A stretch of DNA of 64,000 nucleotides from Pseudomonas helmanticensis (lineage in GTDB: Bacteria > Pseudomonadota > Gammaproteobacteria > Pseudomonadales > Pseudomonadaceae), in assembly GCF_900182985.1 (NCBI RefSeq), contig NZ_FXUY01000002.1, positions 855,001 to 919,000 of the forward strand. The letters run 5' to 3'. The notes under the pieces were generated by a model. That model did not search any database. It was given only the letters and a program-made list of their open reading frames with translations, and was not told the origin of the DNA. Shown one piece after another: positions 19,745-29,466 of the stretch. Positions within the stretch are counted from its first letter, which is position 1. Each line of letters opens with the position of its first letter. A program made the translations under genes and the position numbers.

Positions 19745-22700
19745 ATGATTGATGAAAATCCAGCCCTCCACGCATCGCCATCCCACTCAGCGTTGCTGCC
19801 CAAGCCCGACGGGCACTATCAACCTCTGCTCGATGCCATTGCGCCGTGGCTCAGCCAGGCGCCGACCCACAGGCGCGATGCGCTGAAAAAAACCACGCCA
19901 GAGCTTTCCGCCCCGCTCCTGCAAGCGCCACGCAAAGAGCACGAGAAATTGCGCGCGCTCAATGCATTGCAGTGGGCTGCGCAAAACCGTGTCGAGCAAA
20001 ACCTCGCGCGCCTGCTGGATGCCCAGTCCTTCGCCGAGCTACTGCTAGGCGCCGAGATAGAAAAACGTTTCGGCCTGAACCTCGATGTCAGGCAAATCTT
20101 CATGCGCCTTTACATCCCTGCGCATGCGCCGTTGCCTGGGCTCAAGTCGGGCGCCGCGCGCACCTGGACGGTCGCCTTGGTGGACGCCGCACTACATAAC
20201 TTTGAACGCCGCGAAACCACGGACGACGCCTTCGAAACCACCTCCGCCTATATCAGCCGCCCTACACCGGAGGGACAGTTCAGCGCGTTGCCAAAGATTC
20301 GCGAAAAAATGCCTATCCAGGCCTTTACGAAACTGTGCCGTGATCTGGACATCGGCCAGCGCTACAAAAATTATCTGGAAGACAACCTGGGCATCAGCAA
20401 TCCCGTAGTCGCAGCGCTTCTGCAAACCAATGTCAAAGCCAGTGACAAAGCGGCCCTGATAACGGCGCTGCAAATGGCCTACATGCAAAAACTGCTGAGC
20501 GGCGATATCCACCGGCTGATTCTCGGCTTGCTCGATGGCTTGAAGTATCTGCGCCTGAATCGCCAGTCCTGGCAATGTCATGCGCTGACAATCATGAACG
20601 CCCGACTGACCGGTATCGTGCTGTTCGCCCCGGGTCTCGAGGTTACGCACACGACATCAAGAGTCGTGGCCTACATTCCGGATGACCCGCAGCATCCGAT
20701 CAGGGAGTACGCCAGCACCGGCGAGTTTGCCCGGCACCTGACACAACGCCTGCAAGATCCGGACTATCAATCTTTTTTCAGTCGGTTCATCGATCATGAG
20801 GATCGTGGGCATTTCTTCGGCCAGTTGAACAGTCGCCTTCTGCCGATCACCTGGCAACCGGTTTCCAGCGGTGATCCGCGCCCCACCTGGCGCGAGAATC
20901 CAGTCGAGCGCGCGCCTCTGCAAATGGCCGCAACAACGATCAAAGGCGACTTGTGGGTTTATCTCTACCAACGAAAACTCGACAAAATTCTCAACGATGC
21001 ACGGGTTGTCGCCGTCTCCACGGCAGCGGTCGACTGTCAGGCTCGCTGGGCGCTCTGGGATTCGTTCAGCGAAGTGGCTGCGTCCCTGCTCAACATTGTC
21101 GCCTTCATCGCGTTGCCATTCGTGCCATTTCTCGGCGAACTGATGTTGGCGTATACCGCCTATCAACTGCTCGACGAAACCTTTGAAGGTATCGTCGATT
21201 GGGCGCAAGGCGCGTCCCGCGAGGCATTCGAACACTTAATGGGCGCCGTGGAATCCGCCGTTCAGGTCGGTACTTTCGCAGCGGGAGGGGTCATCGCTGC
21301 CAGCCAGTTTCGCGCGCTACTGCCGGAATCGGTGGTTGCGTTCATTGACCGGCTCACCCCGGCGAAACTGCCGAATGGCACCTCACGGTACTGGAAACCC
21401 GACCTGCACCTTTACGAGCAGACCACCTCCCTGCCCAAGAATGCAAAACCCGATGCGCTGGGCTTGCACGCTCATCAAGGTAAAACCCTGCTGGCCCTGG
21501 AAGACAAACTTTACGCGGTCAGCCAGGACAGCCCGTCAGCGCAATACCGCATCGACCACCCCGTTCGCCCCGAAGCCTATAAACCCGGACTCCAGCACAA
21601 CCAGGCCGGGGTCTGGCAAACCGAACTCGATCAGCCGCTGGACTGGGAACGCAAGACGCTGTTGAGCCGTAGCGATCCGCACATGCGCCAACTGCCGCTC
21701 AGTGTGCAGGAGCGCCTGTTGGACATCAGTGGCTGCGAGGAAAATGCCTTGCGCAAAATGCACGTCGAACTTGGGCAGATGCCGCCTCTGCTGGCCGACA
21801 CCCTGCTGCGCTGGCGGCTGGACGCTGACATTCAGACATTCATCGAGCAAATCGGTAGCGAACGCGCGGAAGATTACCTCCAGGCCGATCCGGCCATCCA
21901 GTTGCAACTACTGCATGAGAGCGGCGACTGGCCAGCCAACAAAGGTGTGCACTTGGTTGGTCGCAAAGGAAAGGTACTTTGGCAAACGCCCACGGCGGAC
22001 GTGCCGCTTCTACAGATTGATACCTCAAGACTCGACGCCGGCGATCTGCTCAAGACCTGTCTGCTGCGCTTGTCGGAAGTCGATGCAAAAACGTTACTGA
22101 ACGAAAAACCCCATACCACGCCGCCGACGCTTGAGAGCCGCACCCGGACTTTGCGTCGACGGATCGTCGAACTGGCACAAACCAAAAGACAAAGCCTGTT
22201 CGAGGATAAATATCGCAGCCTGCAACGTAACGCTGCCCCACTGGTTCAGGTGATGATGGACGCCGAACCGGACCTGCCCAAGACACTGGCGCAATCGATA
22301 CTGGAAACGACGAACGAGCTCGAACGCGAACAGCTCCAGCGCACAGTATTGCCCCGTCGGCTTGCCGAACTGACCCGCGAAATCGGCCTGCAGGTGCGTG
22401 CGACTCGTGCACTGGAAGGGCTGGAGCTGAAAGCCACGCAGAACAATCTGGATACCGATCGCCTGATACTGCACTCGCTGCCGAGGCTGCCAGGCTGGTC
22501 GCAATCTTTGCGCCTGGAAGTCAGACACTACGCACATACCGGCCCCCTGATCGACAGCATCGGGCCGCTGGATGCCACCACTCGCAAAGTCCTGGTGCTG
22601 AATGAGCTGGGGCAATATCAGCCCTTTGACGATGCCGGCGAACAGCTTAGCGCTCCCGGCCACCTGCTTTTCAATCTGCTGCAAGCCTTGCCTGATGCCG

Positions 22701-24790
22701 AGCGCCTGGCACTGAACGTCGGCATCGGCGAAAGTGAAAAACTCAATCTGCTGATTCGCCAACACCCCCTGAGCCGAGAAGAACTGCTGCCGCTGCTCTC
22801 GCAAAACCCGAACCGCAAACCCGCCTACGACCCGAGCGTCATGCGCCTGCTCGGCGGCACGACCGGTTTTCAACGCATGCCCACTAACACTCCGACTTTG
22901 CAATCCCATGCTCACCGGCTGCTGCCGCATCTGTTGCCCGAAGAACTGGAGGCTTTTGTCGAGCGCTTGCAACGCCATCCAAGCGGGCCACGCGGGGAGT
23001 TGAACCGATTGATCATCGAGCGAGGTCGACTCGACGAGGTTCTAAATCCCTGGGTGAATGCGATTCCTGTTGTTCACCCCGAAACCGGCACCCCACTCAC
23101 TACCGAGCAATATGCCATTCAGCGACACCGGCGCCGGCAGATGCGGGTCGACTTACTGGATTGCTGGAAACAACAAGTCTCGCTGCCAACGGACTCCGAG
23201 CAAATGATTGATTTGCGTCTGGCTCAACCGATCATCGGCGAACTGCCGGCGCTCGAAGTCAACTTCAGCCATGTCGACCACCTGACCATGGAGGGCGCCG
23301 AGAACACTCAAGGCCTGCATCAATTCCTCCGCTGCTTTACGGATCTGCATCGACTGGCCCTGCGCGGCTTTCGCCTCGGCAGCCTGCCGGAGGCAATCAA
23401 TCAGTCACCTCAGTTGCACGAACTGATACTCGCCGATTGCGGCATAACCCTGACACCGCAAAGCCTGGAAAGCCTGGGCAAGCAGACGAAGCTGAAAACT
23501 CTCGACCTGTTCCGCAACCCGCTCGGACTCATACCCAATGTAGAAAAGATGCCGAAGCTGAATTACATCGACGTCTCGGAAACCGGCATTGAGCAATTGC
23601 CCATTGGCCTGCTGAGCCGCCCACAATTGCGAACCGCCTTGCTCAATGACAACCAGATTCACGCATTGCCCGCAGTGCTCTTCGAACTGCCTGGCAACGT
23701 GCCGGAAGGTTTCGATCTTGGCGGCAATCCAATTAATGTGACCGATCGCGAACGAATCAAACGCCACTTCAACCAGACACGGCAGGACTTTGGCGTTTTG
23801 GCCGAACCGGCCGACCTGCAACGCGTGCAAGCTTTGTACATGCACCTGGATCAGGAGCAGGCCAGCGAGTTTTTTTACCTGTTGCCCGGGACGTTGGCCG
23901 AAGGACGAATCGAAGTCGCGCGCCTAGAGCACGAATTCAGCAGCTTGAGCTCCGGGCTGGCAACCTGGGTAACCGATCTGCCTGCGCTCCATCCGATCAG
24001 CGGTGAACCCTTCACCCTGGACGAAGTGCTGAGCGAGCACGCAGCGCGGCATGAATTCAAAAGCATTCTGGAGCAGAGCTGGCAACGGGAGATGGATGAA
24101 GATGACTTCGATCAGGACAACGAGCCGACCCACGACTTGAACCTGACCTCCACCATCAACGGCGAACTGCCCGAACTCGACGCCGACTTCAGCCATGTAT
24201 CACATCTCTACATGACAAGCCGTCCCGGGCGGACATCCGGCATCGAGAGATTTCTTCAGACGTTTCCCAAACTCAAAGGCCTGACACTTCGTCAGTACCA
24301 ACTTGAGCACATCCCCGACGCGGTATTTCGAATGGCCGATCTGACTCATCTGTCGCTCTCGGAGTGCCACATCACGCTCACGCCACAGGCCGTTGTCGAG
24401 CTTGCGCAGATGCATCGGCTGGATCATCTCGACTTGAGCGACAACCCCTTGGGCGAAACACCGGACGTCAGTCAGATGACGGAAATGACCCGGCTGCTGC
24501 TCGACAACACCGGGATCACCACGCTGCCATCGGGCCTGCTGCAGCTTGAGCAATTGGACCTGGCGGCACTGAACGACAACGCAATCACTGACGTCCCCAG
24601 TGACATCCTCGAGCTGCCAGCGGAACGCGGCGAGAAGATCAATCTGCGCAACAACCCGTTCTCCGAAACGAGCGTGCAGCGCCTGCTCGCTTACTTCCGG
24701 AACTATCGTGTGGACTTTGGGGTGGAGGTGGTCATCAACCGGGCAGAACTCGAAGTGTCGACGTCGGAGGATTCCGAGATCGACGAGTGA
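19745..24790 (+). CDS. Very large toxin-like protein: DUF6543-type N-terminus and two leucine-rich-repeat blocks
   Basis: The 1681-residue protein resembles the large Pseudomonas proteins annotated as DUF6543 / dermonecrotic-toxin-like with leucine-rich repeats. The N-terminal half is globular and includes hydrophobic helices at about residues 448-474 and 504-522 that could enter membranes. Leucine-rich repeats occupy about 1174-1330 and 1482-1640, separated by a helical linker. Related proteins often end in a NEL-type E3 ubiquitin ligase domain; here the gene stops right after the repeats in an acidic tail. No signal peptide is visible and no secretion genes are near. The start at 19745 is the only in-frame ATG before the homologous part; its ribosome-binding site is weak. 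Function is inferred from resemblance only. Confidence 0.75.
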   Translation: MIDENPALHASPSHSALLPKPDGHYQPLLDAIAPWLSQAPTHRRDALKKTTPELSAPLLQAPRKEHEKLRALNALQWAAQNRVEQNLARLLDAQSFAELLLGAEIEKRFGLNLDVRQIFMRLYIPAHAPLPGLKSGAARTWTVALVDAALHNFERRETTDDAFETTSAYISRPTPEGQFSALPKIREKMPIQAFTKLCRDLDIGQRYKNYLEDNLGISNPVVAALLQTNVKASDKAALITALQMAYMQKLLSGDIHRLILGLLDGLKYLRLNRQSWQCHALTIMNARLTGIVLFAPGLEVTHTTSRVVAYIPDDPQHPIREYASTGEFARHLTQRLQDPDYQSFFSRFIDHEDRGHFFGQLNSRLLPITWQPVSSGDPRPTWRENPVERAPLQMAATTIKGDLWVYLYQRKLDKILNDARVVAVSTAAVDCQARWALWDSFSEVAASLLNIVAFIALPFVPFLGELMLAYTAYQLLDETFEGIVDWAQGASREAFEHLMGAVESAVQVGTFAAGGVIAASQFRALLPESVVAFIDRLTPAKLPNGTSRYWKPDLHLYEQTTSLPKNAKPDALGLHAHQGKTLLALEDKLYAVSQDSPSAQYRIDHPVRPEAYKPGLQHNQAGVWQTELDQPLDWERKTLLSRSDPHMRQLPLSVQERLLDISGCEENALRKMHVELGQMPPLLADTLLRWRLDADIQTFIEQIGSERAEDYLQADPAIQLQLLHESGDWPANKGVHLVGRKGKVLWQTPTADVPLLQIDTSRLDAGDLLKTCLLRLSEVDAKTLLNEKPHTTPPTLESRTRTLRRRIVELAQTKRQSLFEDKYRSLQRNAAPLVQVMMDAEPDLPKTLAQSILETTNELEREQLQRTVLPRRLAELTREIGLQVRATRALEGLELKATQNNLDTDRLILHSLPRLPGWSQSLRLEVRHYAHTGPLIDSIGPLDATTRKVLVLNELGQYQPFDDAGEQLSAPGHLLFNLLQALPDAERLALNVGIGESEKLNLLIRQHPLSREELLPLLSQNPNRKPAYDPSVMRLLGGTTGFQRMPTNTPTLQSHAHRLLPHLLPEELEAFVERLQRHPSGPRGELNRLIIERGRLDEVLNPWVNAIPVVHPETGTPLTTEQYAIQRHRRRQMRVDLLDCWKQQVSLPTDSEQMIDLRLAQPIIGELPALEVNFSHVDHLTMEGAENTQGLHQFLRCFTDLHRLALRGFRLGSLPEAINQSPQLHELILADCGITLTPQSLESLGKQTKLKTLDLFRNPLGLIPNVEKMPKLNYIDVSETGIEQLPIGLLSRPQLRTALLNDNQIHALPAVLFELPGNVPEGFDLGGNPINVTDRERIKRHFNQTRQDFGVLAEPADLQRVQALYMHLDQEQASEFFYLLPGTLAEGRIEVARLEHEFSSLSSGLATWVTDLPALHPISGEPFTLDEVLSEHAARHEFKSILEQSWQREMDEDDFDQDNEPTHDLNLTSTINGELPELDADFSHVSHLYMTSRPGRTSGIERFLQTFPKLKGLTLRQYQLEHIPDAVFRMADLTHLSLSECHITLTPQAVVELAQMHRLDHLDLSDNPLGETPDVSQMTEMTRLLLDNTGITTLPSGLLQLEQLDLAALNDNAITDVPSDILELPAERGEKINLRNNPFSETSVQRLLAYFRNYRVDFGVEVVINRAELEVSTSEDSEIDE

Positions 24791-24816
24791 TCAACCTGCT
24801 CGCCGACCTAGGCCTG

Positions 24817-25809
24817 TCAACCGCGCTCTGGCGGCACCGACGACAATTCGAACGGGCTGCTGCTGCGCCGCTGGTTGCGATCTTCCCGCGGCGTGGCGCC
24901 AAAGAAGTTGCGATAGGCACTGGAGAAATGCGGCCCCGAAGAGAAGCCACACGAGAGGCCGATCTGGATGATCGACTTGCTGGTTTGCATCAACATCTGC
25001 CGGGCCTTGTTCAGGCGCAGTTCCAGGTAGTACTGGCTCGGCACGCGGTTGAGGTATTGCTTGAAGATCCGCTCCAGCTGTCGACGCGACACGCACACGT
25101 GCTGGGCGATTTCGTCGGTGGTCAGCGGTTCTTCGATGTTGGCTTCCATCAGCAACACCGCTTGGGTGAGCTTCGGATGGCTGGAGCCGAGACGGTTCTG
25201 CAACGGGATGCGCTGACGCTCGCCCCCTTCGCGGATACGCTCGACCACCAGTTCTTCCGACACTGCGCCGGCCAGTTCCGCACCATGATCGCGGGCCAGC
25301 ACCGCCAGCAACAGGTCGAGAACGGACATGCCACCGCACGCGGTCAGGCGATCACGGTCCCAGTCGAACAAATGGCTGGTGGCAATGACTTTCGGGAAAC
25401 GCTCGGCGAAATCGTCCTGCCAGCGCCAATGCACGGCAGCGCGATAACCGTCGAGCAAACCGAGTTGCGCCAATGGATAAACGCCAGCGGACAAACCGCC
25501 AATGACCGTGCCGGCACGTACCAGTTGCTTCAGTGCACTGCTGAGTGCCGGGGCCAGAGCGGTCGGCGGTTCATCGGCGAGCAGGAACAGTTTCTGGAAG
25601 TTTTCGAGCTTGCCGGTCCAGGCTTCACCGGGCAATTGCCAGGATCCTTCGGCCGAGGCTCCGGTAATGGCTTCGGCCTGCAGGAACGACAGTTCGTAAA
25701 CCACGTCCGGATGCACACGCTGAGCAACACGCAAGGCCTCCTCCGCCAGCGCCAGCGTCAACGCTTTAGTGCTGGGCCAAATCAGGAAACCAATTCGATG
25801 GGCAGTCAT
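24817..25809 (-). CDS. argR: Arginine-responsive transcriptional regulator ArgR (AraC family)
   Basis: The 330-residue protein has an N-terminal DJ-1/PfpI-like ligand domain (about residues 1-190, with GGLSAGVYPLAQLGLL) and a C-terminal AraC-type pair of helix-turn-helix motifs (IAQHVCVSRRQLERIF and IGLSCGFSSGPHFSSAYRNFFG). In P. aeruginosa ArgR represses arginine synthesis and activates the aru and aot operons. Here it is the last gene of the aot operon, as in P. aeruginosa. The start MTAHRIGFLI at 25809 gives the known length. Confidence 0.95.
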   Translation of the reverse strand: MTAHRIGFLIWPSTKALTLALAEEALRVAQRVHPDVVYELSFLQAEAITGASAEGSWQLPGEAWTGKLENFQKLFLLADEPPTALAPALSSALKQLVRAGTVIGGLSAGVYPLAQLGLLDGYRAAVHWRWQDDFAERFPKVIATSHLFDWDRDRLTACGGMSVLDLLLAVLARDHGAELAGAVSEELVVERIREGGERQRIPLQNRLGSSHPKLTQAVLLMEANIEEPLTTDEIAQHVCVSRRQLERIFKQYLNRVPSQYYLELRLNKARQMLMQTSKSIIQIGLSCGFSSGPHFSSAYRNFFGATPREDRNQRRSSSPFELSSVPPERG

Positions 25810-25928
25810 GGGCGGGCAATCCGAAGCGAAGAACAGTGATGAAGGCAAGGGCCAATGCTAGCCCGAAAATGAACACAAATCTTGAGGCTGGCGCAGATCG
25901 CCTATCGGGACTGCAATACCTGTCCCAA

Positions 25929-26014
25929 TGTAGGAGCTGACGAGTGAAACGAGGCTGCGATCTTTTGATCCTCAAAAACAGATCAAAAGATCGCAGCCTT
26001 CGGCAACTCCTACA
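25929..26014. repeat. REP-like palindromic repeat, family A (copy 2), between aotP and argR
   Basis: The arms TAGGAGCTGACGAGTGAAAC...GCGATCTTTTGATC and the inverted copy match copy 1 closely, including the variant left arm with GAGTGAAACGAGG. It divides the aot transport genes from argR. Confidence 0.88.
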
Positions 26015-26080
26015 GTGGATTGGCGCCAGCCTTCAGGTTGCGAAGCATGCACTATTCCGGTGCATACCGGCAGCCCTGAA

Positions 26081-26845
26081 TTACTTGAGGCTGCCCGAGA
26101 GGAATTGCTGCAGACGTTCCGATTGCGGATTGACCAGCACTTCGCGCGGGTTGCCGCTCTCTTCCACCACGCCTTTGTGCAGGAACACCAGTTGATTCGA
26201 CACTTCACGGGCAAAGCCCATTTCGTGGGTGACCACAACCATGGTGCGACCTTCCTGAGCCAGCGCCTGCATCACCTTCAGCACGTCGCCAACCAGTTCC
26301 GGATCGAGGGCCGAGGTCGGCTCGTCGAACAGCATCACCTCTGGTTCCATCGCCAGCGCACGAGCAATCGCCACACGCTGCTGCTCGCCACCGGACATGT
26401 GCCCAGGGAACGCGTCTTTGCGATGCGCCACGCCGACCTTGTTCAGGTAGTGCTCGGCTTTCTCGCGGGCTTCGGCCTTGGATACGCCAAGCACGTGCAC
26501 CGGCGCTTCCATGATGTTTTCCAGCGCGGTCATGTGCGACCACAGGTTGAAATGCTGGAACACCATCGACAGGCGCGAACGCATGCGTTGCAGCTGTTTC
26601 GGATCAGCGGCTTTCAGCGCGCCGTCCTTGTTCGCTACCAGCTTCAGCTCTTCGTTGTTGAGCAGAATCTTGCCCGCGTGCGGCTGCTCGAGCAGGTTGA
26701 TGCAGCGCAGGAAAGTACTTTTGCCGGAGCCACTGGAGCCGATGATGCTGATCACATCGCCGGCTGCCGCTTTCAGGGACACGCCCTTGAGCACTTCGTG
26801 ACTGCCATAGCGTTTATGCAGGTCTTGGACTTCAAGTTTGTACAT
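26081..26845 (-). CDS. aotP: Arginine/ornithine ABC transporter ATP-binding protein AotP
   Basis: The 254-residue ATPase has Walker A GSSGSGKST (about residue 39), the signature MSGGEQQR, Walker B VMLFDEPTSALD and the switch histidine in VVVTHEMG. It belongs to the polar amino acid (HisP-like) group. It powers the AotQM permease with AotJ as binding protein. MYKLEVQDLHKRYG is the conserved start. Confidence 0.94.
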   Translation of the reverse strand: MYKLEVQDLHKRYGSHEVLKGVSLKAAAGDVISIIGSSGSGKSTFLRCINLLEQPHAGKILLNNEELKLVANKDGALKAADPKQLQRMRSRLSMVFQHFNLWSHMTALENIMEAPVHVLGVSKAEAREKAEHYLNKVGVAHRKDAFPGHMSGGEQQRVAIARALAMEPEVMLFDEPTSALDPELVGDVLKVMQALAQEGRTMVVVTHEMGFAREVSNQLVFLHKGVVEESGNPREVLVNPQSERLQQFLSGSLK

Positions 26846-26876
26846 GCGGTCGGTTCTCACAAAAACAGTCAGTCAG

Positions 26877-27989
26877 TCAGTCGTTGAGCAAGCGCCCGTG
26901 ACGCAGCGCTTCGCGCCCCGCCACCTTGGCCAGCCAGAAACCGGGTTGGGCATAACGCAGCCGTTCAATGGCAAACAGCACCCCGGAGGTACCAGCACAT
27001 ACCGTGCTGACCCGATCGGACACAGGATCAATCACTTCAAAAATCTCATCGCCCGCCTCGACCCATTCGCCGGGCTTGCGCAGAAAACTCACCACGCCAG
27101 GGTGAGGCGCCAGGAGCAATTCGGTGCCCTCGAACGGCATGCCTTCGCACGGTTCGTTCGCTGGGTTCGGCCACTCGCCGGTGATTAAACCTTGCTCGGC
27201 GAGGAACGCGAGAATGCCTTCAGCATACGCCTCGGCCTCAGCGCGACCGGTGTCGGCCTGACCGCCAAGTTCGATTGTGGTCGCCAGACACGCCAGCGGA
27301 ATCTGCGCATCGGGGAACTGCCGCGACAGACGCAACCACGGCAGCGAGCAAGCTTCATCGAACGAGCTGCCGCCGGAATCTTCCGCGAGCAAACCCACGC
27401 GCACATTCAGATGCGCGGCCAGCGAACGCCACTGCGGCCAGTGCTGCGGCAACGCGTACATGTGCAGCGCGGCTTCGGCATCGCAATGCAGATCGAGCAC
27501 CACATCGGCGGTGCAGGCATGGCTGAGCAACACGCGTTGCATGCCTTGCAACTGGCTGCTCGCTTCCGGCATTGCGGCCAAATGATCGGCCATCGCCTGA
27601 CGAATCAGGCGCACATTGGCGTGCGGATCATCACCGAGACTGTCGGCCAATGCCGCCGCAACCGGCGCGCTCAACTCAACGAAATCACGGTTGAAATTCT
27701 TGCCGCTACCGGCCTCGAAACGGCCCTGATGATTGCCTTGCAGCAACTGCCCGAGACCCAACGGGTTGGCGACCGGCACCAGTTCGATGACACCGTTGAG
27801 CAAGCCTTGGGCTTCGAGTTCGCCGAGGCGCTTTTTCAGCTCCCAGGCAGTGCGCATGCCCGGCAATTCGTCAGCGTGCAGGCTGGCCTGAATATAGGCC
27901 TTGCGCTCGCCATGTCCGAAACGGAACACCGAAATCTTGCGCTCGCTGCCCAGATGGCTCCACGGCAATACGTGATCGATGCGTTCCAT
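26877..27989 (-). CDS. AstE/AspA-family deacylase-like protein of the aot operon
   Basis: The 370-residue protein belongs to the succinylglutamate desuccinylase/aspartoacylase family. Metal ligands are visible in SLHADELPG (about residue 38) and DLHCDAEAALHMY (about residue 168). It matches the uncharacterised gene within the P. aeruginosa aot operon. The start overlaps the aotM end region with a one-base gap, so it is translated with the transporter. It may act on an acylated amino acid brought in by the transporter; the substrate is unknown. Confidence 0.85.
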   Translation of the reverse strand: MERIDHVLPWSHLGSERKISVFRFGHGERKAYIQASLHADELPGMRTAWELKKRLGELEAQGLLNGVIELVPVANPLGLGQLLQGNHQGRFEAGSGKNFNRDFVELSAPVAAALADSLGDDPHANVRLIRQAMADHLAAMPEASSQLQGMQRVLLSHACTADVVLDLHCDAEAALHMYALPQHWPQWRSLAAHLNVRVGLLAEDSGGSSFDEACSLPWLRLSRQFPDAQIPLACLATTIELGGQADTGRAEAEAYAEGILAFLAEQGLITGEWPNPANEPCEGMPFEGTELLLAPHPGVVSFLRKPGEWVEAGDEIFEVIDPVSDRVSTVCAGTSGVLFAIERLRYAQPGFWLAKVAGREALRHGRLLND

Positions 27990-27990
27990 A

Positions 27991-28689
27991 TCAGTGCTTC
28001 CGCGGGGCCAGGTAGCTCAACCAGCGACGCTCGGCCAGCTTGAACAGCTTGACCAGAATGAACGTCAGGCACAGATAGAACACGCCGGCGGTGATGTACG
28101 CCTCGAACGGCAGATAGAACTGCGCGTTGACGGTACGCGCCGCACCGGTGATGTCGATCAAGGTCACGATGGACGCCAGACTGGTGGTCTGCAGCATCAT
28201 GATCACCTCGTTGCTGTACTGCGGCAGCGCCCGGCGCAGGGCCGATGGCAGCAGAATGCGCTTGTACAGTTTGAAGCGCGACATGCCCATGGCCTTGGCC
28301 GCTTCGATCTCACCGTTCGGCGTGGCCCTGAGGCTGCCGGCAATGATCTCAGCGGTGTAAGCGCTGGTGTTGACCGCAAACGCCAGGCACGCACAGAACG
28401 TCGCGCTGGACAGCCACGGCCAGAAGATACTTTCGCGTACCGCTTCGAACTGGGCCAGACCGTAGTAGATCAGGAACAGTTGAACCAGCATCGGCGTGCC
28501 ACGGATCACGTAGGTGTAAAGCCACGCGGCGCCGTTGACGACCGGGTTCTTCGAGACGCGCATCAGCCCCAGCGGCAAAGCCCCCAGCAGACCAAAAAAC
28601 AGCGACAGCGCGAGCAATTTGAGGGTGGTCACCAAGCCGCCGAGGTACAGCGGCAGCGCCTCCCAAATGACGTTGTAGTCGAAGATCAT
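27991..28689 (-). CDS. aotM: Arginine/ornithine ABC transporter permease AotM
   Basis: The 232-residue inner-membrane protein has about five transmembrane helices and the cytoplasmic EAA loop (GEIEAAKAMGMSRFKLYKRI). It is the HisM-like half of the permease pair and overlaps aotQ by four bases. Confidence 0.93.
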   Translation of the reverse strand: MIFDYNVIWEALPLYLGGLVTTLKLLALSLFFGLLGALPLGLMRVSKNPVVNGAAWLYTYVIRGTPMLVQLFLIYYGLAQFEAVRESIFWPWLSSATFCACLAFAVNTSAYTAEIIAGSLRATPNGEIEAAKAMGMSRFKLYKRILLPSALRRALPQYSNEVIMMLQTTSLASIVTLIDITGAARTVNAQFYLPFEAYITAGVFYLCLTFILVKLFKLAERRWLSYLAPRKH

Positions 28690-29375
28690 AGATCAGCCGC
28701 CCTTACGCCTACCGAGTAGCGCTTCTCAAGTTGACGCAGGATCAGCAACGAAACACTGGTGATGACCAGGTACATCGCCGCCACTGCGAGGAAGAAGGTG
28801 AAAGGTTCGCGAGTGGCATCTGCCGCCTGCTTGGCCTTGAACATCATGTCTTGCAGACCGACCACGGAAATCAGCGCGGTAGCCTTGGTCAGTACCAGCC
28901 AGTTGTTGGTGAAGCCCGGAATCGCCAGACGAATCATCTGCGGCACCATCACCCGGAAGAACACCTGAAAACTGCTCATGCCGTACGCCATGCCCGCTTC
29001 GGCCTGACCTTTGGGGATCGCCATGAACGCGCCACGGAAGGTTTCCGACAGGTACGCACCGAAGATGAAACCGAGGGTGCCGATACCGGCGGCCAGCGGA
29101 TTCAGATCGATGTAGTCGTCATAGCCGAGCAACGGTGCAACGCGGTTGAGCAAGTCCTGACCGCCGTAGAAAATCAGCAGGATTAGCACCAGATCGGGAA
29201 TCCCGCGAATGACCGTGGAATACAGATCGCCCAGCCAGGCCAGCCAGCGCACCGGCGACAGGCGCAACGCGACACCGATCAGCCCGAGAACGATGGCCAG
29301 AGCCATGGACGACAAGGCGAGCTGAAGCGTCAGCCATGCGCCATCGAGGATGACAGCCCCGTAGCCTTTCAACAT
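28686..29375 (-). CDS. aotQ: Arginine/ornithine ABC transporter permease AotQ
   Basis: The 229-residue HisQ-like permease begins MLKGYGAVILDGAWLTLQLA and has the EAA-type loop GQAEAGMAYGMSSFQVFFRV. It forms the membrane channel with AotM. The gene follows aotJ with a 91-base gap. Confidence 0.93.
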   Translation of the reverse strand: MLKGYGAVILDGAWLTLQLALSSMALAIVLGLIGVALRLSPVRWLAWLGDLYSTVIRGIPDLVLILLIFYGGQDLLNRVAPLLGYDDYIDLNPLAAGIGTLGFIFGAYLSETFRGAFMAIPKGQAEAGMAYGMSSFQVFFRVMVPQMIRLAIPGFTNNWLVLTKATALISVVGLQDMMFKAKQAADATREPFTFFLAVAAMYLVITSVSLLILRQLEKRYSVGVRAADL

Positions 29376-29466
29376 GATTCAGGTCCTCGAAAGTTGGGAT
29401 GAAAAAATGGCGCAAACCGCAGAGATCCTGTTGCTTGCGCCATTTCGGACTTGTCGCAGAGACGGG

